Positions 22,802 to 34,215 of a stretch of 64,000 nt of DNA are shown piece after piece. Position 1 is the first letter of the stretch; the number at the start of each line of letters is the position of its first letter. Origin of the DNA: Brachycybe producta. Its lineage: Eukaryota; Arthropoda; Diplopoda; Playtdesmida; Andrognathidae. Made by a program: the position numbers and the translations under genes. The notes beneath the pieces are model-generated. The model was not told the DNA's origin and made no database searches. It saw only the letters and a program-made list of their open reading frames with translations. The stretch is from positions 2,014,247 through 2,078,246 of the forward strand of contig JAUPFP010000007.1 in assembly GCA_036925085.1 (NCBI GenBank), in the 5' to 3' direction.

Positions 22802-24067
22802 ATGGCAGAAATGGCTGACAAATTAATCACTGATGAAATGAGCACACCAGAAGAAAAAATGGGACCTCGTGTAGGCGTCTCCATTACTCTGGAAGGTGTT
22901 CAAAAAGTAGTCAGTCACCACTTACCAGGTGTCAAGTGTCTCAAATTCAAGTACGTTCACCGCGGTTTCAATAATCGAATTTACATACTGGAACTTAGTG
23001 ATGAATCTGAAGTGGTTCTTCGTCTTGGTGGTCTAGGTTGGGACAAGTGGAAAACAGTTAATGAAGTGGCATGTTTGACTCTATTAAAAAATCGTTGTTC
23101 GGAAGTTCCTGTACCGAAAGTTCTTTTCTACTCTTGTGACAAAACTCTCATCGGATTCGAATATATTTGTATGGAACGGATGCCTGGAACGCCTTTAGAT
23201 GAATTGTGGCCCTCGATGAACGATGAACAACGACGTCACTTTTTAGATCAATTGGCAACATGTTTAGCCAGTATTAAGAAAGTTACTTTTGACAAAATTG
23301 GTCACTTAGCTTTTGAGAATGCAGATTTAGGAATTCTTCCGAAAGTAGAAGACATTTATCTTACCTGTGTACTAGAACTCAATGAATTCGGCCCATTTAA
23401 AACGTATCGTGAGTTCTTGAAGGTCCATTATGAAGTGAGCTTGATACACCTAATGGAACATCCATTTTTCGAATCATTGAGATATTTTGAACCTAGAATT
23501 CGATCATTTATATCACATTATATGTCAGAAGATCGTCAGAGTTCGGCAGAACTTCAAGAAGAAGATTCTTTGGAACGGGCCATTCGTTCGTACTCACCTA
23601 TCGTATTGTCACATTACGATCTGGAACCTCGTAACATTCTTGTCGATAAAGATAACTACAACATCACGGCCATTTTGGACTGGGAATTTTCTGGAGCTTT
23701 TCCGGCTGACGAGGACTGGTTTGTTGGTTTTGAGTTCATCAATGCTAATACATCAGAGAACATTTATAATAGTTCGGAACTGAAAGACGTACATATGATT
23801 TCAACACCTAAAAGCGAAGAACCGGAAATATATGAACTAAGACAATATTTCTTCAAGAAACTTCAGGATTTGAATGTCTTTCATCCAAAATCTTTATCAG
23901 AAAATGAAATTCATGAACATAAAGCTCGATTATACCTGATGAAGGAGAACATTGCACCTTGGCATCTTCGATTTCCGGATCGTAGTACTGTTCCGGATGA
24001 TGCTTATGCGTGGAGAACGGAAAATGAAATGATAATAGCTAAGATTTTAGAAAAATACAAATTTTAA
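22802..24067 (+). CDS. APH-family phosphotransferase (aminoglycoside/choline kinase-like fold), intronless
   Basis: The 421-residue protein resembles the phosphotransferase enzyme family PF01636. Visible landmarks are a nucleotide-binding-loop-like region around residues 53-62 (HRGFNNRIYI), the strand VVLRLGG (71-77), and NEVACLTLLK (87-96), whose Glu88 sits where the family's alpha-C glutamate is expected. Next come VPVPKV (102-107), ICMERMPG (122-129), the catalytic loop HYDLEPRN (His271, Asp273, Asn278) and the metal-binding ILDWEF motif (Asp293). The key residues are present and the length is complete, so an active ATP-dependent kinase is likely; the substrate cannot be read from sequence. 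No signal peptide or membrane segment is apparent, so it is probably cytosolic. The start has A at -3 and G at +4; a second ATG is at codon 4. The style (PVPKV, MERMPG, DWEF) recalls fungal and bacterial APH proteins. Being a single open frame in an animal genome, it may be a retrocopy, an ancient transfer or a naturally intronless gene. Codon use is unremarkable. Confidence 0.9.
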   Translation: MAEMADKLITDEMSTPEEKMGPRVGVSITLEGVQKVVSHHLPGVKCLKFKYVHRGFNNRIYILELSDESEVVLRLGGLGWDKWKTVNEVACLTLLKNRCSEVPVPKVLFYSCDKTLIGFEYICMERMPGTPLDELWPSMNDEQRRHFLDQLATCLASIKKVTFDKIGHLAFENADLGILPKVEDIYLTCVLELNEFGPFKTYREFLKVHYEVSLIHLMEHPFFESLRYFEPRIRSFISHYMSEDRQSSAELQEEDSLERAIRSYSPIVLSHYDLEPRNILVDKDNYNITAILDWEFSGAFPADEDWFVGFEFINANTSENIYNSSELKDVHMISTPKSEEPEIYELRQYFFKKLQDLNVFHPKSLSENEIHEHKARLYLMKENIAPWHLRFPDRSTVPDDAYAWRTENEMIIAKILEKYKF

Positions 24068-24158
24068 AAAAAACATGAATTTTGAACGGCACCAAAATTG
24101 ATTATCTTGTGAAATACTATAAAAATTGTATTATTAGAAATGTTTGAGAAACTAGAAA

Positions 24159-24414
24159 GTGTTTTAGAAACTAGAAGGGTAGCTTAATCACTTAATAGTA
24201 TTTTTATGTTTGATATTTTTTTGAAATCGTCTGCTAAACGTTATATGCTTAAAATTTGATCATTTTTTTTAAAGATATCAAAATGAAAACACCTTAAAGT
24301 GATTGAGCTATACCCTTCTAATTTCTAAAACACTTTTCAAATTTCTCTTCAATTTTCACCTGAAAGACATAATAACTAGAGTTCAAGGTGCATTTACACT
24401 TTAAAACCAACTTA
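24159..24414. mobile_element. Long-hairpin MITE, copy beside the APH gene
   Basis: The left arm, GTGTTTTAGAAACTAGAAGG and onward (24159-24194), pairs with 24295-24333, CCCTTCTAATTTCTAAAACA. The right terminus, TTTACACTTTAAAACCAACT ending at 24414, matches the left terminus of the copy at 33651. It starts about 90 bp after the stop codon and precedes the first good polyadenylation signal, so it probably lies in the 3' UTR. Confidence 0.85.
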
Positions 24415-24533
24415 AGCTCTCGTTTTATGGGCTGGGATGGGATTTATGAAAAGTATTGTATATTTTATAAAATATTGTTCTGTTGTCTTGGAAACAAAGT
24501 TTTTTTTTTTTGCTAATATTTTTCAATATATTC

Positions 24534-24539
24534 AATAAA
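24534..24539 (+). terminator. Candidate polyadenylation signal of the APH-family gene
   Basis: AATAAA about 470 bp after the stop codon. It is the first canonical hexamer I see downstream on this strand. The usual downstream GU-rich element is not obvious. Confidence 0.45.
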
Positions 24540-24544
24540 AAAAG

Positions 24545-27300
24545 TAGGGCTTTATAAGTTTTCTATGTAGACTCTTGTAGAGAGTTTGAATTGTTTTATA
24601 GGAGCAAAATTCAGAATTTACCAGACAGAACTCATAATAACTAGTTATTATCAGTTGTGGTCTGATCGAATTGGATAACCAGCTTTGTTAATGGCTACAT
24701 TATGGATTTTGTGTGTTGCTGCTTCGTGTGCGATACAAGTAAAGAAAGAAAGATTGCTTCAGAGAATATATTTTAGCATTTTCCGGTTCGGTTGCAAACA
24801 TGGCTGTCACGTCAAACAAGGGCCTCGATGATAGATGACGATTGAGACTTTAGCTAGGATTTAGATTTTAATTTTCACGCGTGTAAATGTTAAGAGAGAG
24901 AGAGAGAGAAAACCTATTGAAAGGCGTTTGCAAGCTGTCAAGAAGGCGATTATCCACCCCACACACATCCCTCCCTTTTTCTTCTACATATATTCAATAT
25001 GTCGTTGAATTGAAAAGGTTTGTGTGTGTGTGTGTGTGTGGGTGGATATTATTTAGAACAGGGTGCTTATATAGATTTTATACTTTTTTTAAAAAAAATA
25101 ACAAGGGATATCATCAAACAATGTGTGACAGTCATTTTTTTCAACCCACCCTCTAAGTCAGTTCGATGTTCTCTTTTATTTTTTAATATTTACGCGTGAC
25201 ACTTTCGAAAAAAAAATGTTTTAATATTTTGCGTTTGCAATTTTTTCACTTAGCAAAAATTATTAAACTATGAAAATTTTGACTGAAGAAAAATGGCACT
25301 TTGCACTGGTCAAATGATCCATTAGTTAGACAATATAATGTCATTATTAGGAGAAAGGCAATTTGATATGATAGTACAAACGTGGCCTGCCTATTCACTG
25401 TAATGATGTGGTTGACTTTGTTAGGTCAATTGAGATGGGAAAACCCCTATCGCTCTACCACTATAACTAAACTATAAATATTGTCGTTTCTAGTGAATAT
25501 TTACATTGAAATGATGTTATTTTGAGGTACAGCTATAGCTAAACCTAACATATACCTAAGGTAAATGCGTTACATTACCTGAAATGATGACTAATTGAAG
25601 AAAAAGCTAAAACAGAAATTCACTAATATGAAAGAAAATTAGTTCATGTTCAAAGTGTAATATACATATATTTTAAGTATATCTTTAAATATATTTATCC
25701 TATTTCACCTACGATTCTAGCATTTATCGTATATCAGTCAAATCTGTTACCATTTCAGCAATGCATTTTGTAGGTAACATTTGAAAGTTGAAATACTGTT
25801 TGAATTTGGCGCATTTATTTATAACGCTCAAGTAGGAAATTATAAAGCGTTCGGTGCTGCCACCTATATCATATTTACACTATGAAGGCAACTAACTTGT
25901 CTCCTCTCTCTCTCTATGTAGCTTTCTCATCTTGGCAAAGAATAATAATACATTTCAAATGATAAATGGAATAATCATTGATCAGTACCACAACTTTGGC
26001 AACACGCTGTCTGGCATTGCAAAGTTCGCTTTTATTTTTAGAATTATTATTCTCAGTAATATTGATCGGCCAAAAGGTACTTTCTACTCTTGATATTTAT
26101 TTCTACAGAATAGTCGGCACTACTTACTACACGTAGATTTTTGTTTTATTCAATATTTTTCTTGGAATTTTCTTTTGGTTTATTCTTATGGTACTTTTAA
26201 ATTGGTACCAACAATAATAAAAAAGTTCATTGTCTTTGAATGAAGAGTTATGCAGACTTTTTTTTAAATATCATAATCGATCTTACAAAGGACACACAAA
26301 AAATGGCACAATGTCGCCTAGAATTAATTACTTGTATAATCAATATATTATATATTCTTTTTTTTTTTTTTTTTGGTATGTCACACATCTATATAGAGTG
26401 TAGAAGGTACCATTATTAAATAGGAGAAAGAATGTGTGATGAATTGATATTATTACTACTTGTGTACATATAATATGGTATATCTGTCATCATCATTATC
26501 ATGAAACAAGCCCCCCCCCCCCCCCCCCCCCTTTACTCTCTCTAAAAAAAAAAAGTAATTTTGAAAGTGTGTTTTGCAAAATGAAAGATGCTGACTTTAT
26601 GATAAATTGTTTCTTAATTACTTTTTTTTTACATTTATTTTTCTACAAAATCTTTATCTAAAATAATTTTGTTTCTTAAGTTCATATGATTCCATATATG
26701 TGAAATGGAATTTCAAAACCACATTTGCAGTGTTGCAAATTGGCAATTGGTTTTAGTCTCAAGTGAAATTTTTTTTATATATGTTTAGTAGAAGGACGAC
26801 CCACTGCGACCTAAGCTCCATTTTAGTTATTCCATTTTAGTTATGCTTTTGGAGATTTTGATTGTCATCTTTTAGAAACTAGAGGGAGGCCCCTTTTTGG
26901 CTTCATAAGTTTTGAGTATTTCTTCAACCTTTAACATTGACCCAATCTATCAAACAAAAACCATTTGGACACACAAGGTACATATTGTGCTTATACAGTA
27001 TAAGCTGAAACTATGATCAAAATGGCTGACATCTTTTCTTGTTTGTTTTTTACTGTATGTGAAGGGTCAAAGTTGATTGGTAACTTTATGGTATGGAAGT
27101 ATATGGTCAGTATTAGGTATTATCGTTGATATTTCTGCACAAACGCAGTACAGAACGACCATGGTGTGAAACATGCTTAAAATATAGTTTGTGACCCAAT
27201 ATATATAAACAAATCTCTTCATGGTTGTTAGATTTGTAGCTTGAGGGCTTTTTTTTTCCTTCATATGATGATGGCCTTTTCCGGTACTAGATACAAATAT
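24545..27300. other. Gene-free AT-rich interval
   Basis: Short GA run at 24891-24909, (GT)n at about 25020-25039, T7A8 near 25084-25098, and C22 at 26511-26532. Open frames here are low-complexity. No terminal-repeat element recognised. Confidence 0.5.
26511..26532. repeat. C22 homopolymer
   Basis: Twenty-two consecutive C on the + strand, unusual in such AT-rich DNA and prone to assembly or sequencing error. Confidence 0.95.
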
Positions 27301-27319
27301 CAGAATTTACGCTTACAGC

Positions 27320-27581
27320 CAGTACCGTCTTTACTATATGGGCACACGGGGCCCGTGCCCAGGGCCGAAAGGCCGATATATTCGCTTACACGAAAAAAAA
27401 GAGCTCAAATTTTCTTCTATTTTTAGGTAGATACCTACTAAGAATTACCGTCAACATTTCTAAATTGAAATGTTAATAGGACACCAGATCAGATTTTTAC
27501 ATTTTTTCTAATTTTTACTATCCAACGGGGCCCTCAATTCTTGCGTGCCCAAGGGCGCCGACATGCCCTAAGACGGCCCTG
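27320..27581. mobile_element. hAT-like MITE with an exact 8-bp duplication
   Basis: Left end CAGTACCGTCTTTACTATAT; right end CCCTAAGACGGCCCTG. The 8-mer CTTACAGC flanks both sides exactly (27312-27319 and 27582-27589). GC-rich inner palindromes such as GGGCACACGGGGCCCGTGCC lie near the left end. A short - strand frame crosses the left boundary and is not a gene. Confidence 0.92.
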
Positions 27582-27697
27582 CTTACAGCCGACCCGCATT
27601 TTCTAAAATATTACTTCAAATAAAGCTAAGCTTAAAACATGATGCAATACAAAATTATTTATAAAGATTCTATGGAAAGGTTGTAGTATTCTGAATG

Positions 27698-27923
27698 ATT
27701 GCTAAGTCAAAGGTAATGCTAAACTCATCAACTTTGATGAGAAGTTTCATGTAAAAGTTGACGAGTTTAGCACTAGCTTAAACTTAAAAAATCATAAATA
27801 ATAATAATAATAATAATTAATTCTAATTAATAAGAAGTGATTGTTTAGTCAAAGTTATTGCTAAACTCATAAACGTTTACATGAAAAGGTTCATAAGTTT
27901 AGCACTACCTTTGACTTAGCAAT
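27698..27923. mobile_element. Foldback element built from two sub-hairpins
   Basis: The outer arms ATTGCTAAGTCAAAGGTAAT (27698) and TACCTTTGACTTAGCAAT (ending 27923) are inverted. Inside are two similar hairpins: GCTAAACTCATCAACTTT/AAAGTTGACGAGTTTAGC and GCTAAACTCATAAACGTT/TTCATAAGTTTAGC. The internal duplication suggests tandem head-to-head growth. Single copy here. Confidence 0.8.
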
Positions 27924-28131
27924 AATTAAGAATATGATCCTAACGGGACATATTTTAAAACAGTAGTAAGTGGATGTTGCCTCCGCTGAATATGGTGAAT
28001 AGAGAGAGGGACCCAAGCAGCCGTTGTGGTATTGCCAGCAATCACTTTCTTGTCACGTGTTCATGGTTGCAGGTTGCTCGCTCATTTGGTTCCCTAATTT
28101 GAAAGTGTGTGAGCCACATTAGGCTCATAAG

Positions 28132-28803
28132 TAAACTTGCCACCCGTCCCTCCTTTGTGGAGGACAATCCTCCATTCTGAAGAAATGTCTTCCGTCCTCC
28201 ACGAAGGCAAAAATGTCCTCCACACAATAAATTTTTATAAAAACTTAAATAACTAGCGTTTGCCCATTAGAACTAGCAGAGCGCATGCGCATTACCATCT
28301 TATCGTTTTATATAGGAAAGTGATTACAGATTTGCGTTAGCAGCGCCATCTTTTTATCACCAATGGAAACTGCCGATGGGACGTTCACTATAGGTTTGGT
28401 TAGGTTAGGTTAGTTTTCCTATATAAAACGATAAGATGGTAATGCGCATGTGCTCTGCTAATTCTAATGGGCAAACGCTAGTACTTAAATAGGTCTACGT
28501 TTTATTATTTTTTATTTGTTTTGGTTAAAAAATGGAGGGACTGTCCTCAAGGGGGCGGGCATTGGGAGATGAATCTCGTACGGTATTGCGAGCCATTTAC
28601 TTTTTACCCACGTTTTACTGAATTTTAAAGCTTCAATTCTTTTCTAGATATTCTGTAAAACACAAATAAATAAAAAAACGATAATAAATAAACGATCTGC
28701 TGTGAATCTCGGTGAATCTTAGTGAATCTCTCGTTCATGATTTTCCTCAATGTCATCCCCCCCCTTGACTGTCCTCCACAAAGGAGGACGGTTGGTAGGA
28801 CTA
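28132..28803. mobile_element. hAT-like element with 8-bp duplication, host of a nested foldback
   Basis: The left end TAAACTTGCCACCCGTCC mirrors ACGGTTGGTAGGACTA at the right; both continue into CTCCTTTGTGGAGGACA or its complement. The 8-mer CTCATAAG flanks both sides (28124-28131 and 28804-28811). It holds a nested foldback at 28252-28482. The segment at 28565-28765 resembles the interior of the AGCC-type elements (TTTTACTGAATTTTAAA, CTGCTGTGAATCTCGGTGAA). Confidence 0.85.
28252..28482. mobile_element. Foldback element with a 9-bp duplication and about 75-bp arms
   Basis: Left arm ACTAGCGTTTGCCCATTAGA...; right arm ending AATGGGCAAACGCTAGT. The arms are near-identical over about 75 bp and contain GCGCATGCGCATTACCATCT. 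The direct repeat ACTTAAATA flanks both sides (28243-28251 and 28483-28491). Long arms with a 9-bp duplication suggest a Mutator-like non-autonomous element. The loop holds three GGTTA units near 28395-28412. Confidence 0.9.
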
Positions 28804-29924
28804 CTCATAAGGGGCCGTTGTTTGTTTATCATTAGGGTTCTTTTTACTTTATAAGACACCTTTTATAAGAAGAGTTATTAGTGAGTCAGCAAGTTGAAAG
28901 CCATTTTCTTTTTTCTTGCTCACATTTATTTTGTTTGTTTGTGTTTTTCAATTTCAAACTTTAAAAATTTCTTAGTTACATGAATATCGTGATGAAACTT
29001 TCTGCTTTTTTATAATAAAAAAGCATCTTGTTTGTTTGTCTTAGACGTATTTAAATAAGAGGCAATGCTTTTTCTCCTCCTTTTGGGTTAAGAAGATGAT
29101 TTGTGTTGCAAACCAAATGGAACGAAATATTTTCAGAAGTTTCTTTTTTTTCCCCCATTCTTTTTTTTTTTTAAATAGAAAAAACAACAACAAAAATAAT
29201 GGAATTATTTGAAAAAATTCCTTTTTTTTTTCTTCTCGTCTTTCTTTTATTATATTATTCTAAAAATCTTTCAAAAGTGTAAACTTTGCATTTTATTCTT
29301 ATATTTTAACTGTTGCAATAACAACAGCAACAATAACAACATTAATAATGTTGACCGTGTGCAAACAATAATTTATTTTGTGGTTTTTCAAAATCTGCAT
29401 TTTGAAAATTATATCGATTGGTGAACTTTGATGTTTACAAATGTCTTTTTCTTGAAATCTGTCGTTTACATTGTTTGTTCTTATATATATATATTATTAT
29501 AATATAAAATGAATGGATAACTGATGGTTTTGTTTGGTAACCCTCTGTTTTTATAATATAATGGGGGGATGCTTGTTTGTTTAAGTTTACTTGAACAATT
29601 TGAGGGTTTTTGTTGAAATTTGAATATATAAGTAGAACAAGAGAAAATAAATATAATATGGACAAAAACATAAATCATTTTCATGTAAAATTACATAATA
29701 GGAAAAGGGTTTTTTTCTTTTTCTTTCTATCTTTATTGCTTAGAAACCCAACAAAAAAGCCTCACAGGTAGTTTAAAATTGTTAATTCCGAATGTCAAAA
29801 GGTAAAAGAAATATCGAAAATCGAATTCAAATGAATTACTTTCCCATCTTGTCATTCGACAAATAATATATTTAGTTATTATTATATTAGTTATTCAGTT
29901 ATATTAGAGTCATAACAAGCTAAT

Positions 29925-30175
29925 TGTGCGCCCGATGCAAGAATTAAACTGGCGCTCCTCTTTAATATTTTCATTCTAATTACTTTGCGCCTTTATTTCT
30001 GCGTATATATACCTAAGCTTTGCATTCAAGGTAAAAGAATACGCGCAACTAAGTTTTGATTTCGAGGCAAGAATAAACCTGGCGGCGCTCCATAGTATTA
30101 TCATCGTAGTTACTTTGCGCCCTGTTTCTGAACCCGAGGCAAGGTACATCACTCGCCTCACCCTAGTTACGCCTC
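29925..30175. repeat. Diverged tandem duplication of a transposon-like block
   Basis: GCAAGAATTAAACTGGCGCT...TACTTTGCGCC (29938-29991) recurs as GCAAGAATAAACCTGGCGGC...TACTTTGCGCC (30067-30120). On the - strand the right side reads AGAGGCGTAACTAGGGTGAG, a sequence style common at DNA-transposon ends. No matching partner end was found. Confidence 0.6.
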
Positions 30176-30488
30176 TTGAGTTAAACTAATGCAAACATCT
30201 AAGAAAATATTATGTTTACATTATTTTTTTTAAAAAAAAATGTCCAATCGATAACAAAATATTACTATGCAAACAAAGTAGAAATAATTGAATTTTATGG
30301 TGTTTTCAGTTGAAACACTTGAATGGAGGAGACACACTACATGTACAAGTGACCACTATTTATTTATTTCAGTTCGATTTATTTATTCCAGCTGTTTCTG
30401 AGAAAAAGAAACGTAAAATAAATTTGAATGTTATCCAAATGGATTGGAAACACCAAAGTAATAGCCTACATATACAACTTCAGACTGA

Positions 30489-30514
30489 CCCCCCCCCCCC
30501 CCCCCAAAAAAAAA
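30489..30514. repeat. C17-A9 homopolymer junction
   Basis: Seventeen C followed directly by nine A. Confidence 0.95.
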
Positions 30515-31033
30515 GTGGTCATTTTTCTTCGCAGTGTTTTTTCAATTGAAGAAATGGGATTTGCAAATAAGTTTGCAAATGGTGCGTGTACACATAGTAA
30601 GGGACTGTATTGTGTTATTCAATACAAAATACCCAAGTCTCAATAAAAAATCTATAAAGTGTAATTAAAAATGGATGCATAAATAAATGTTTGAAACTTT
30701 TTTTGTTTTGATTAAAAGTATTAAGATGGTATTTACGTTAAATGGATATCTTATCGTGAAAATAACTGTTGCGGCAGATTGCAAGAAATGCACAATATTT
30801 GATTCATAGGGCCAGAAGCGGACTGGAAGAGATATAAAAAAAAAACGGCCCGGGAAAAATTATTTATAAGGAACTCCAAAAATGCCTAAATTTCTACACA
30901 AAATTTCACTTGGTTCTATTTCCATTTTTGCTTACAATAATATTATTTTAAAATTTGTTTAATTACTTTTTTATTATTAAAAATATCAGCTTTCTAGTAT
31001 GTTTCTTTGGTGATTTTTAAACTTTTTTTAAAA

Positions 31034-31382
31034 ATGGTTTATGAACAGCTGATTTTCTGTCTTTCAGGTGCAAAATTAAGTGAATCTAGAAAATCTTTTA
31101 GAAACTAGAAAGGTAGCTTAATCACTTAAGGGTATTTTTATGTTGATATCTTTCAAAGTAAACTTTTTATGAACTTTAAGCAGACGATATTTTTTATATA
31201 TTTGAAGAATAGAAAAATGAAAGATATATTGAAAATTTGAAAATCTATATATCAACATGAAAGTACCCATAAGTGGTTGAACTATACCTTCTAGTTTATA
31301 AAATACTTTCTAGTTTTTTCTTAATTTTGCTTGTGAATGATAGAATAACCAGAGTTCGAAAATCAGCTATTCATAAATCATC
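31034..31382. mobile_element. Long-hairpin MITE, copy 2
   Basis: Ends ATGGTTTATGAACAGCTGAT and AATCAGCTATTCATAAATCA are inverted. Inner arms TTTTAGAAACTAGAAAGGTA and ACTATACCTTCTAGTTTATA pair, as do GGTATTTTTATGTTGATATC and ATATCAACATGAAAGTACCC. Shares its body with the copies at 24159 and 33651. Confidence 0.88.
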
Positions 31383-31389
31383 TTAATTG

Positions 31390-33640
31390 AATTTCATCAA
31401 CAACAAAAACTGGCCCTCAATGGAAAAAACCGACCCTCACAACATAATTAGGCAGAGCATAAAATATTCATACAAGTAACTGTAAAAACGTTGAGGTTAC
31501 AACTTACCAGTCGAACTTTTGAGTTTTTTTTTTGTTTCTTAAATATATACCTACGAATTCATTGCAAATTCCTAAGTGTAAACGTGGCATCAAACATTGA
31601 CCGTATTGAATTAAAATGATTCTGTTTTGTTAATTTGAAATCAGGTAAAGGTTTATCTGTAAAGGGGGGGGGTGGCCAAAGGTGAGGTTGAATATCTGGA
31701 GGTTGGGTTACATTGTAGAATTTTGATTTTTAAATGTGTAACGAATTGATAACAGACTTTTAACAGTTATTTTTTATGATTATATTAATGCATATCAAAA
31801 AAATGAACAACAACAACAAAAATTTGAATGTGACATTTCAGTGATGGCGTCGGCGGCGCATGAGGGCGTAATTTGTATCGGTGTGTCTGCACACCCCCCT
31901 CCAAACGCCGATTTCTATATTTATTACATATTTCTTATCTATGGTGAAATGAATGATTTCTCTATATAAAAATACGGATACGTATATAGGACTACTATAC
32001 GCCTTTAAGCCAGTTGGTCACGCTTTTTTTAAGATTTCAGTTATTTTTTTTTTGGCATAAAAAAGTGGGTTGGAATCGAATCTCAACACTTCCTTTTATT
32101 ATTATCATCATTATTATGATTATTCGTAGAATTCGTTCCATAATCGATTCATTCTGGATCTCTTCAATGATGATACACTTAAGAGCAATTTTTTCAATGA
32201 GTTGTTTTTCTTTCTTTCTTCTTTTTTTTTTTCTTATTCATCATCTTCACGCCTCATTTTATACGATTTCCTTGACCTTTGACATGAATTTCGTGTTTGT
32301 GATATGTTGGCGTCCATTAAACCTCACACTTCTACGTTTAGTTTTCATTTTTTTAAAGTTAGTTTTTACTATGAAGGAATTTTTTCATTTTTTTTTTTAC
32401 TTGTATGAAAATATTGGATTGGAAATTTACCATAAACTTTGAGGATGTTCTTTTGTTTAAATTTCAAAAGTACTTTGGTGATCGATTTTACATTGTTTGA
32501 TTGGATACTTTGGGTGCTAATTTTGTAGTTTGTGCTTTGGTCAAGTGTCATAATTTCCTTGAAGCATTATATAAGAGCCCCAACCGTTCTTTGCACCAGT
32601 AGTGCCGGTAGAAGCTTCACCGGAAGTTAAGTTCACTATAGTTCATTCTATCAAAAACAACACTCGTAGTACTAGGACACACGAGAACACAAAAATGGTG
32701 TCATCATAGAGTATAATAGCATCAATAGTGGCACATTGACAAATACGTCATCCTGTACTTCATACATGATACAGCACTGTAAAAAAAACTTATGGTTTTT
32801 GTCATTCTCTTTACTATTACAGTCATGGTTGGAACACACAAACCACTTTTGGTGGTCCATTTCGACTCCTAAATGAAGTCGGGTTGTCGCCAACACCGAA
32901 CACTTCGAATTTTTTCATAAAAAATACATTGCAACCACAGCTCAACCACCTTCGACTTCATTTTACAGTAAAAATTGACCACTCATAGTTGTATGTGTGT
33001 CAAGGCCCTTAGCCAAAATAATTTGCAACTTATTTGGTTTTTCATCGTGATAGGCATAATGTGATAAAGTGATGGGCCATATTTTTTATATTCAAATGAG
33101 GACCTCTGTATTTATTCTTGCCAGTTGGAAGTTTTACTTCTTTTAAGTATAACAGCAGCCAGTTTCTATCAAAAGTTAAGTTGAAAAATCAATTGAAAGT
33201 CAAATATGTACATGTACCAAAGTATAGGAATAAACCTTGAGTTAAAATTCAACGTGTAGATTGAATTGGTTGTAAGAACTTCCATTTTAACCACATACAT
33301 ATAATATCATATGTACATGTAATGTAAATTGAGAGTTGGTTACCACCTTTAGTTCACCTGCATTCCTGAATTTCACTTCTATAAAAGCGTAGAAAATTAT
33401 CAAAGTGTGACCCACAATGAATAAATTGTTTCGAAAATGGGTACTATGAAATTTATAGAAGAAAAAAAAAACCTACACTATAAATGCTTGTGTAATTATT
33501 ATAAAAAAAAACTTAAAATTGAGGAGTGAATAAGGGGGTGTAACTTATGAAAAATACCTGCAGTGTAAAGGAAGTATGCCATTTTTTTAAAAAAATTTTG
33601 TTTTACTATTGTATGGTGTTGAATGGGATGTATATCCTTC
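31390..33640. other. Gene-free AT-rich interval
   Basis: Includes a 142-codon open frame at 32014-32442 that is Phe/Leu/Ile/His-rich and reads through poly-T, with no recognisable domain. The segment 32685-32722 resembles 7480-7515. A word pair CCGGTAGAAGCTTCACCGGA lies near 32605-32624. No supported gene. Confidence 0.5.
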
Positions 33641-33650
33641 TCTTTGTAGT

Positions 33651-33977
33651 TAAGTTTGGTTTTAAAGTGTAAACGCCCCTCGAACTCTGGTTATTCCGTG
33701 TTTCAGGTTCAAAATGAAGAGAAACTAGAAGGGTAGCTCAATCACATAAGGGTCATTTCATGTTGATATATTTTAAAATAAGCTTTTTATGTCATTTTGA
33801 AAATGACAATATTTTTTTTAAAAAAGTTTATTTTGAAAGATATCAAACATAAAAGTAACTATTAAATGATTCAGCAGCCTTTCAAGTTTCTAAAACACTT
33901 TCAATTTATCTCTAAAGTTGCTCTCTTTTGATAAACTAAATAACCGGAATTCGAAAATCAGCTGTTCATAAAACATT
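33651..33977. mobile_element. Long-hairpin MITE, copy 3
   Basis: The left end TAAGTTTGGTTTTAAAGTGT, then CCCCTCGAACTCTGGTTATT, is the reverse complement of the right end of the copy beside the APH gene (24414). The inner arms again contain AAACTAGAAGGGTAGCTCAA. The right end, TTCGAAAATCAGCTGTTCAT, matches copy 2. Confidence 0.85.
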
Positions 33978-34215
33978 ATTACTGGATAAATAAATATACA
34001 AGTAATAATTTTGTATTATGAACATGTGATTGTAAATGTAACGATAAATAGGGTAAAGTATAGGCAACTTAATAATTGTTGCAGTCACCTTTTTTTAACA
34101 GGTAAGATAGAAACAGATATAAACCCTATTATTATATTAAGAATCTATCGGAATTTCGATTAATTTATTATAATTATGTTTGAGAAAACTGAAAAAAACG
34201 GTTTTCATTGTACAA

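Larger units (their letters stand above)
28820..31030. other. Gene-free AT-rich interval
   Basis: Apart from the duplicated block at 29925-30175 and C17A9 at 30489-30514, nothing beyond low-complexity sequence was recognised. T8A9 lies near 30224-30240. Confidence 0.5.

Noticed and set aside
23487-23783. 98-codon + strand frame inside the kinase gene
   Set aside because: Shadow frame of the 421-codon gene, which carries the recognisable motifs.
28395-28412. GGTTA units resembling telomeric or interstitial telomere repeat
   Set aside because: Only three units, located in the loop of a foldback element.
32014-32442. 142-codon + strand frame
   Set aside because: Reads through poly-T and ATT repeats, giving Phe/Ile/Leu-rich sequence with no domain and no flanking gene signals.
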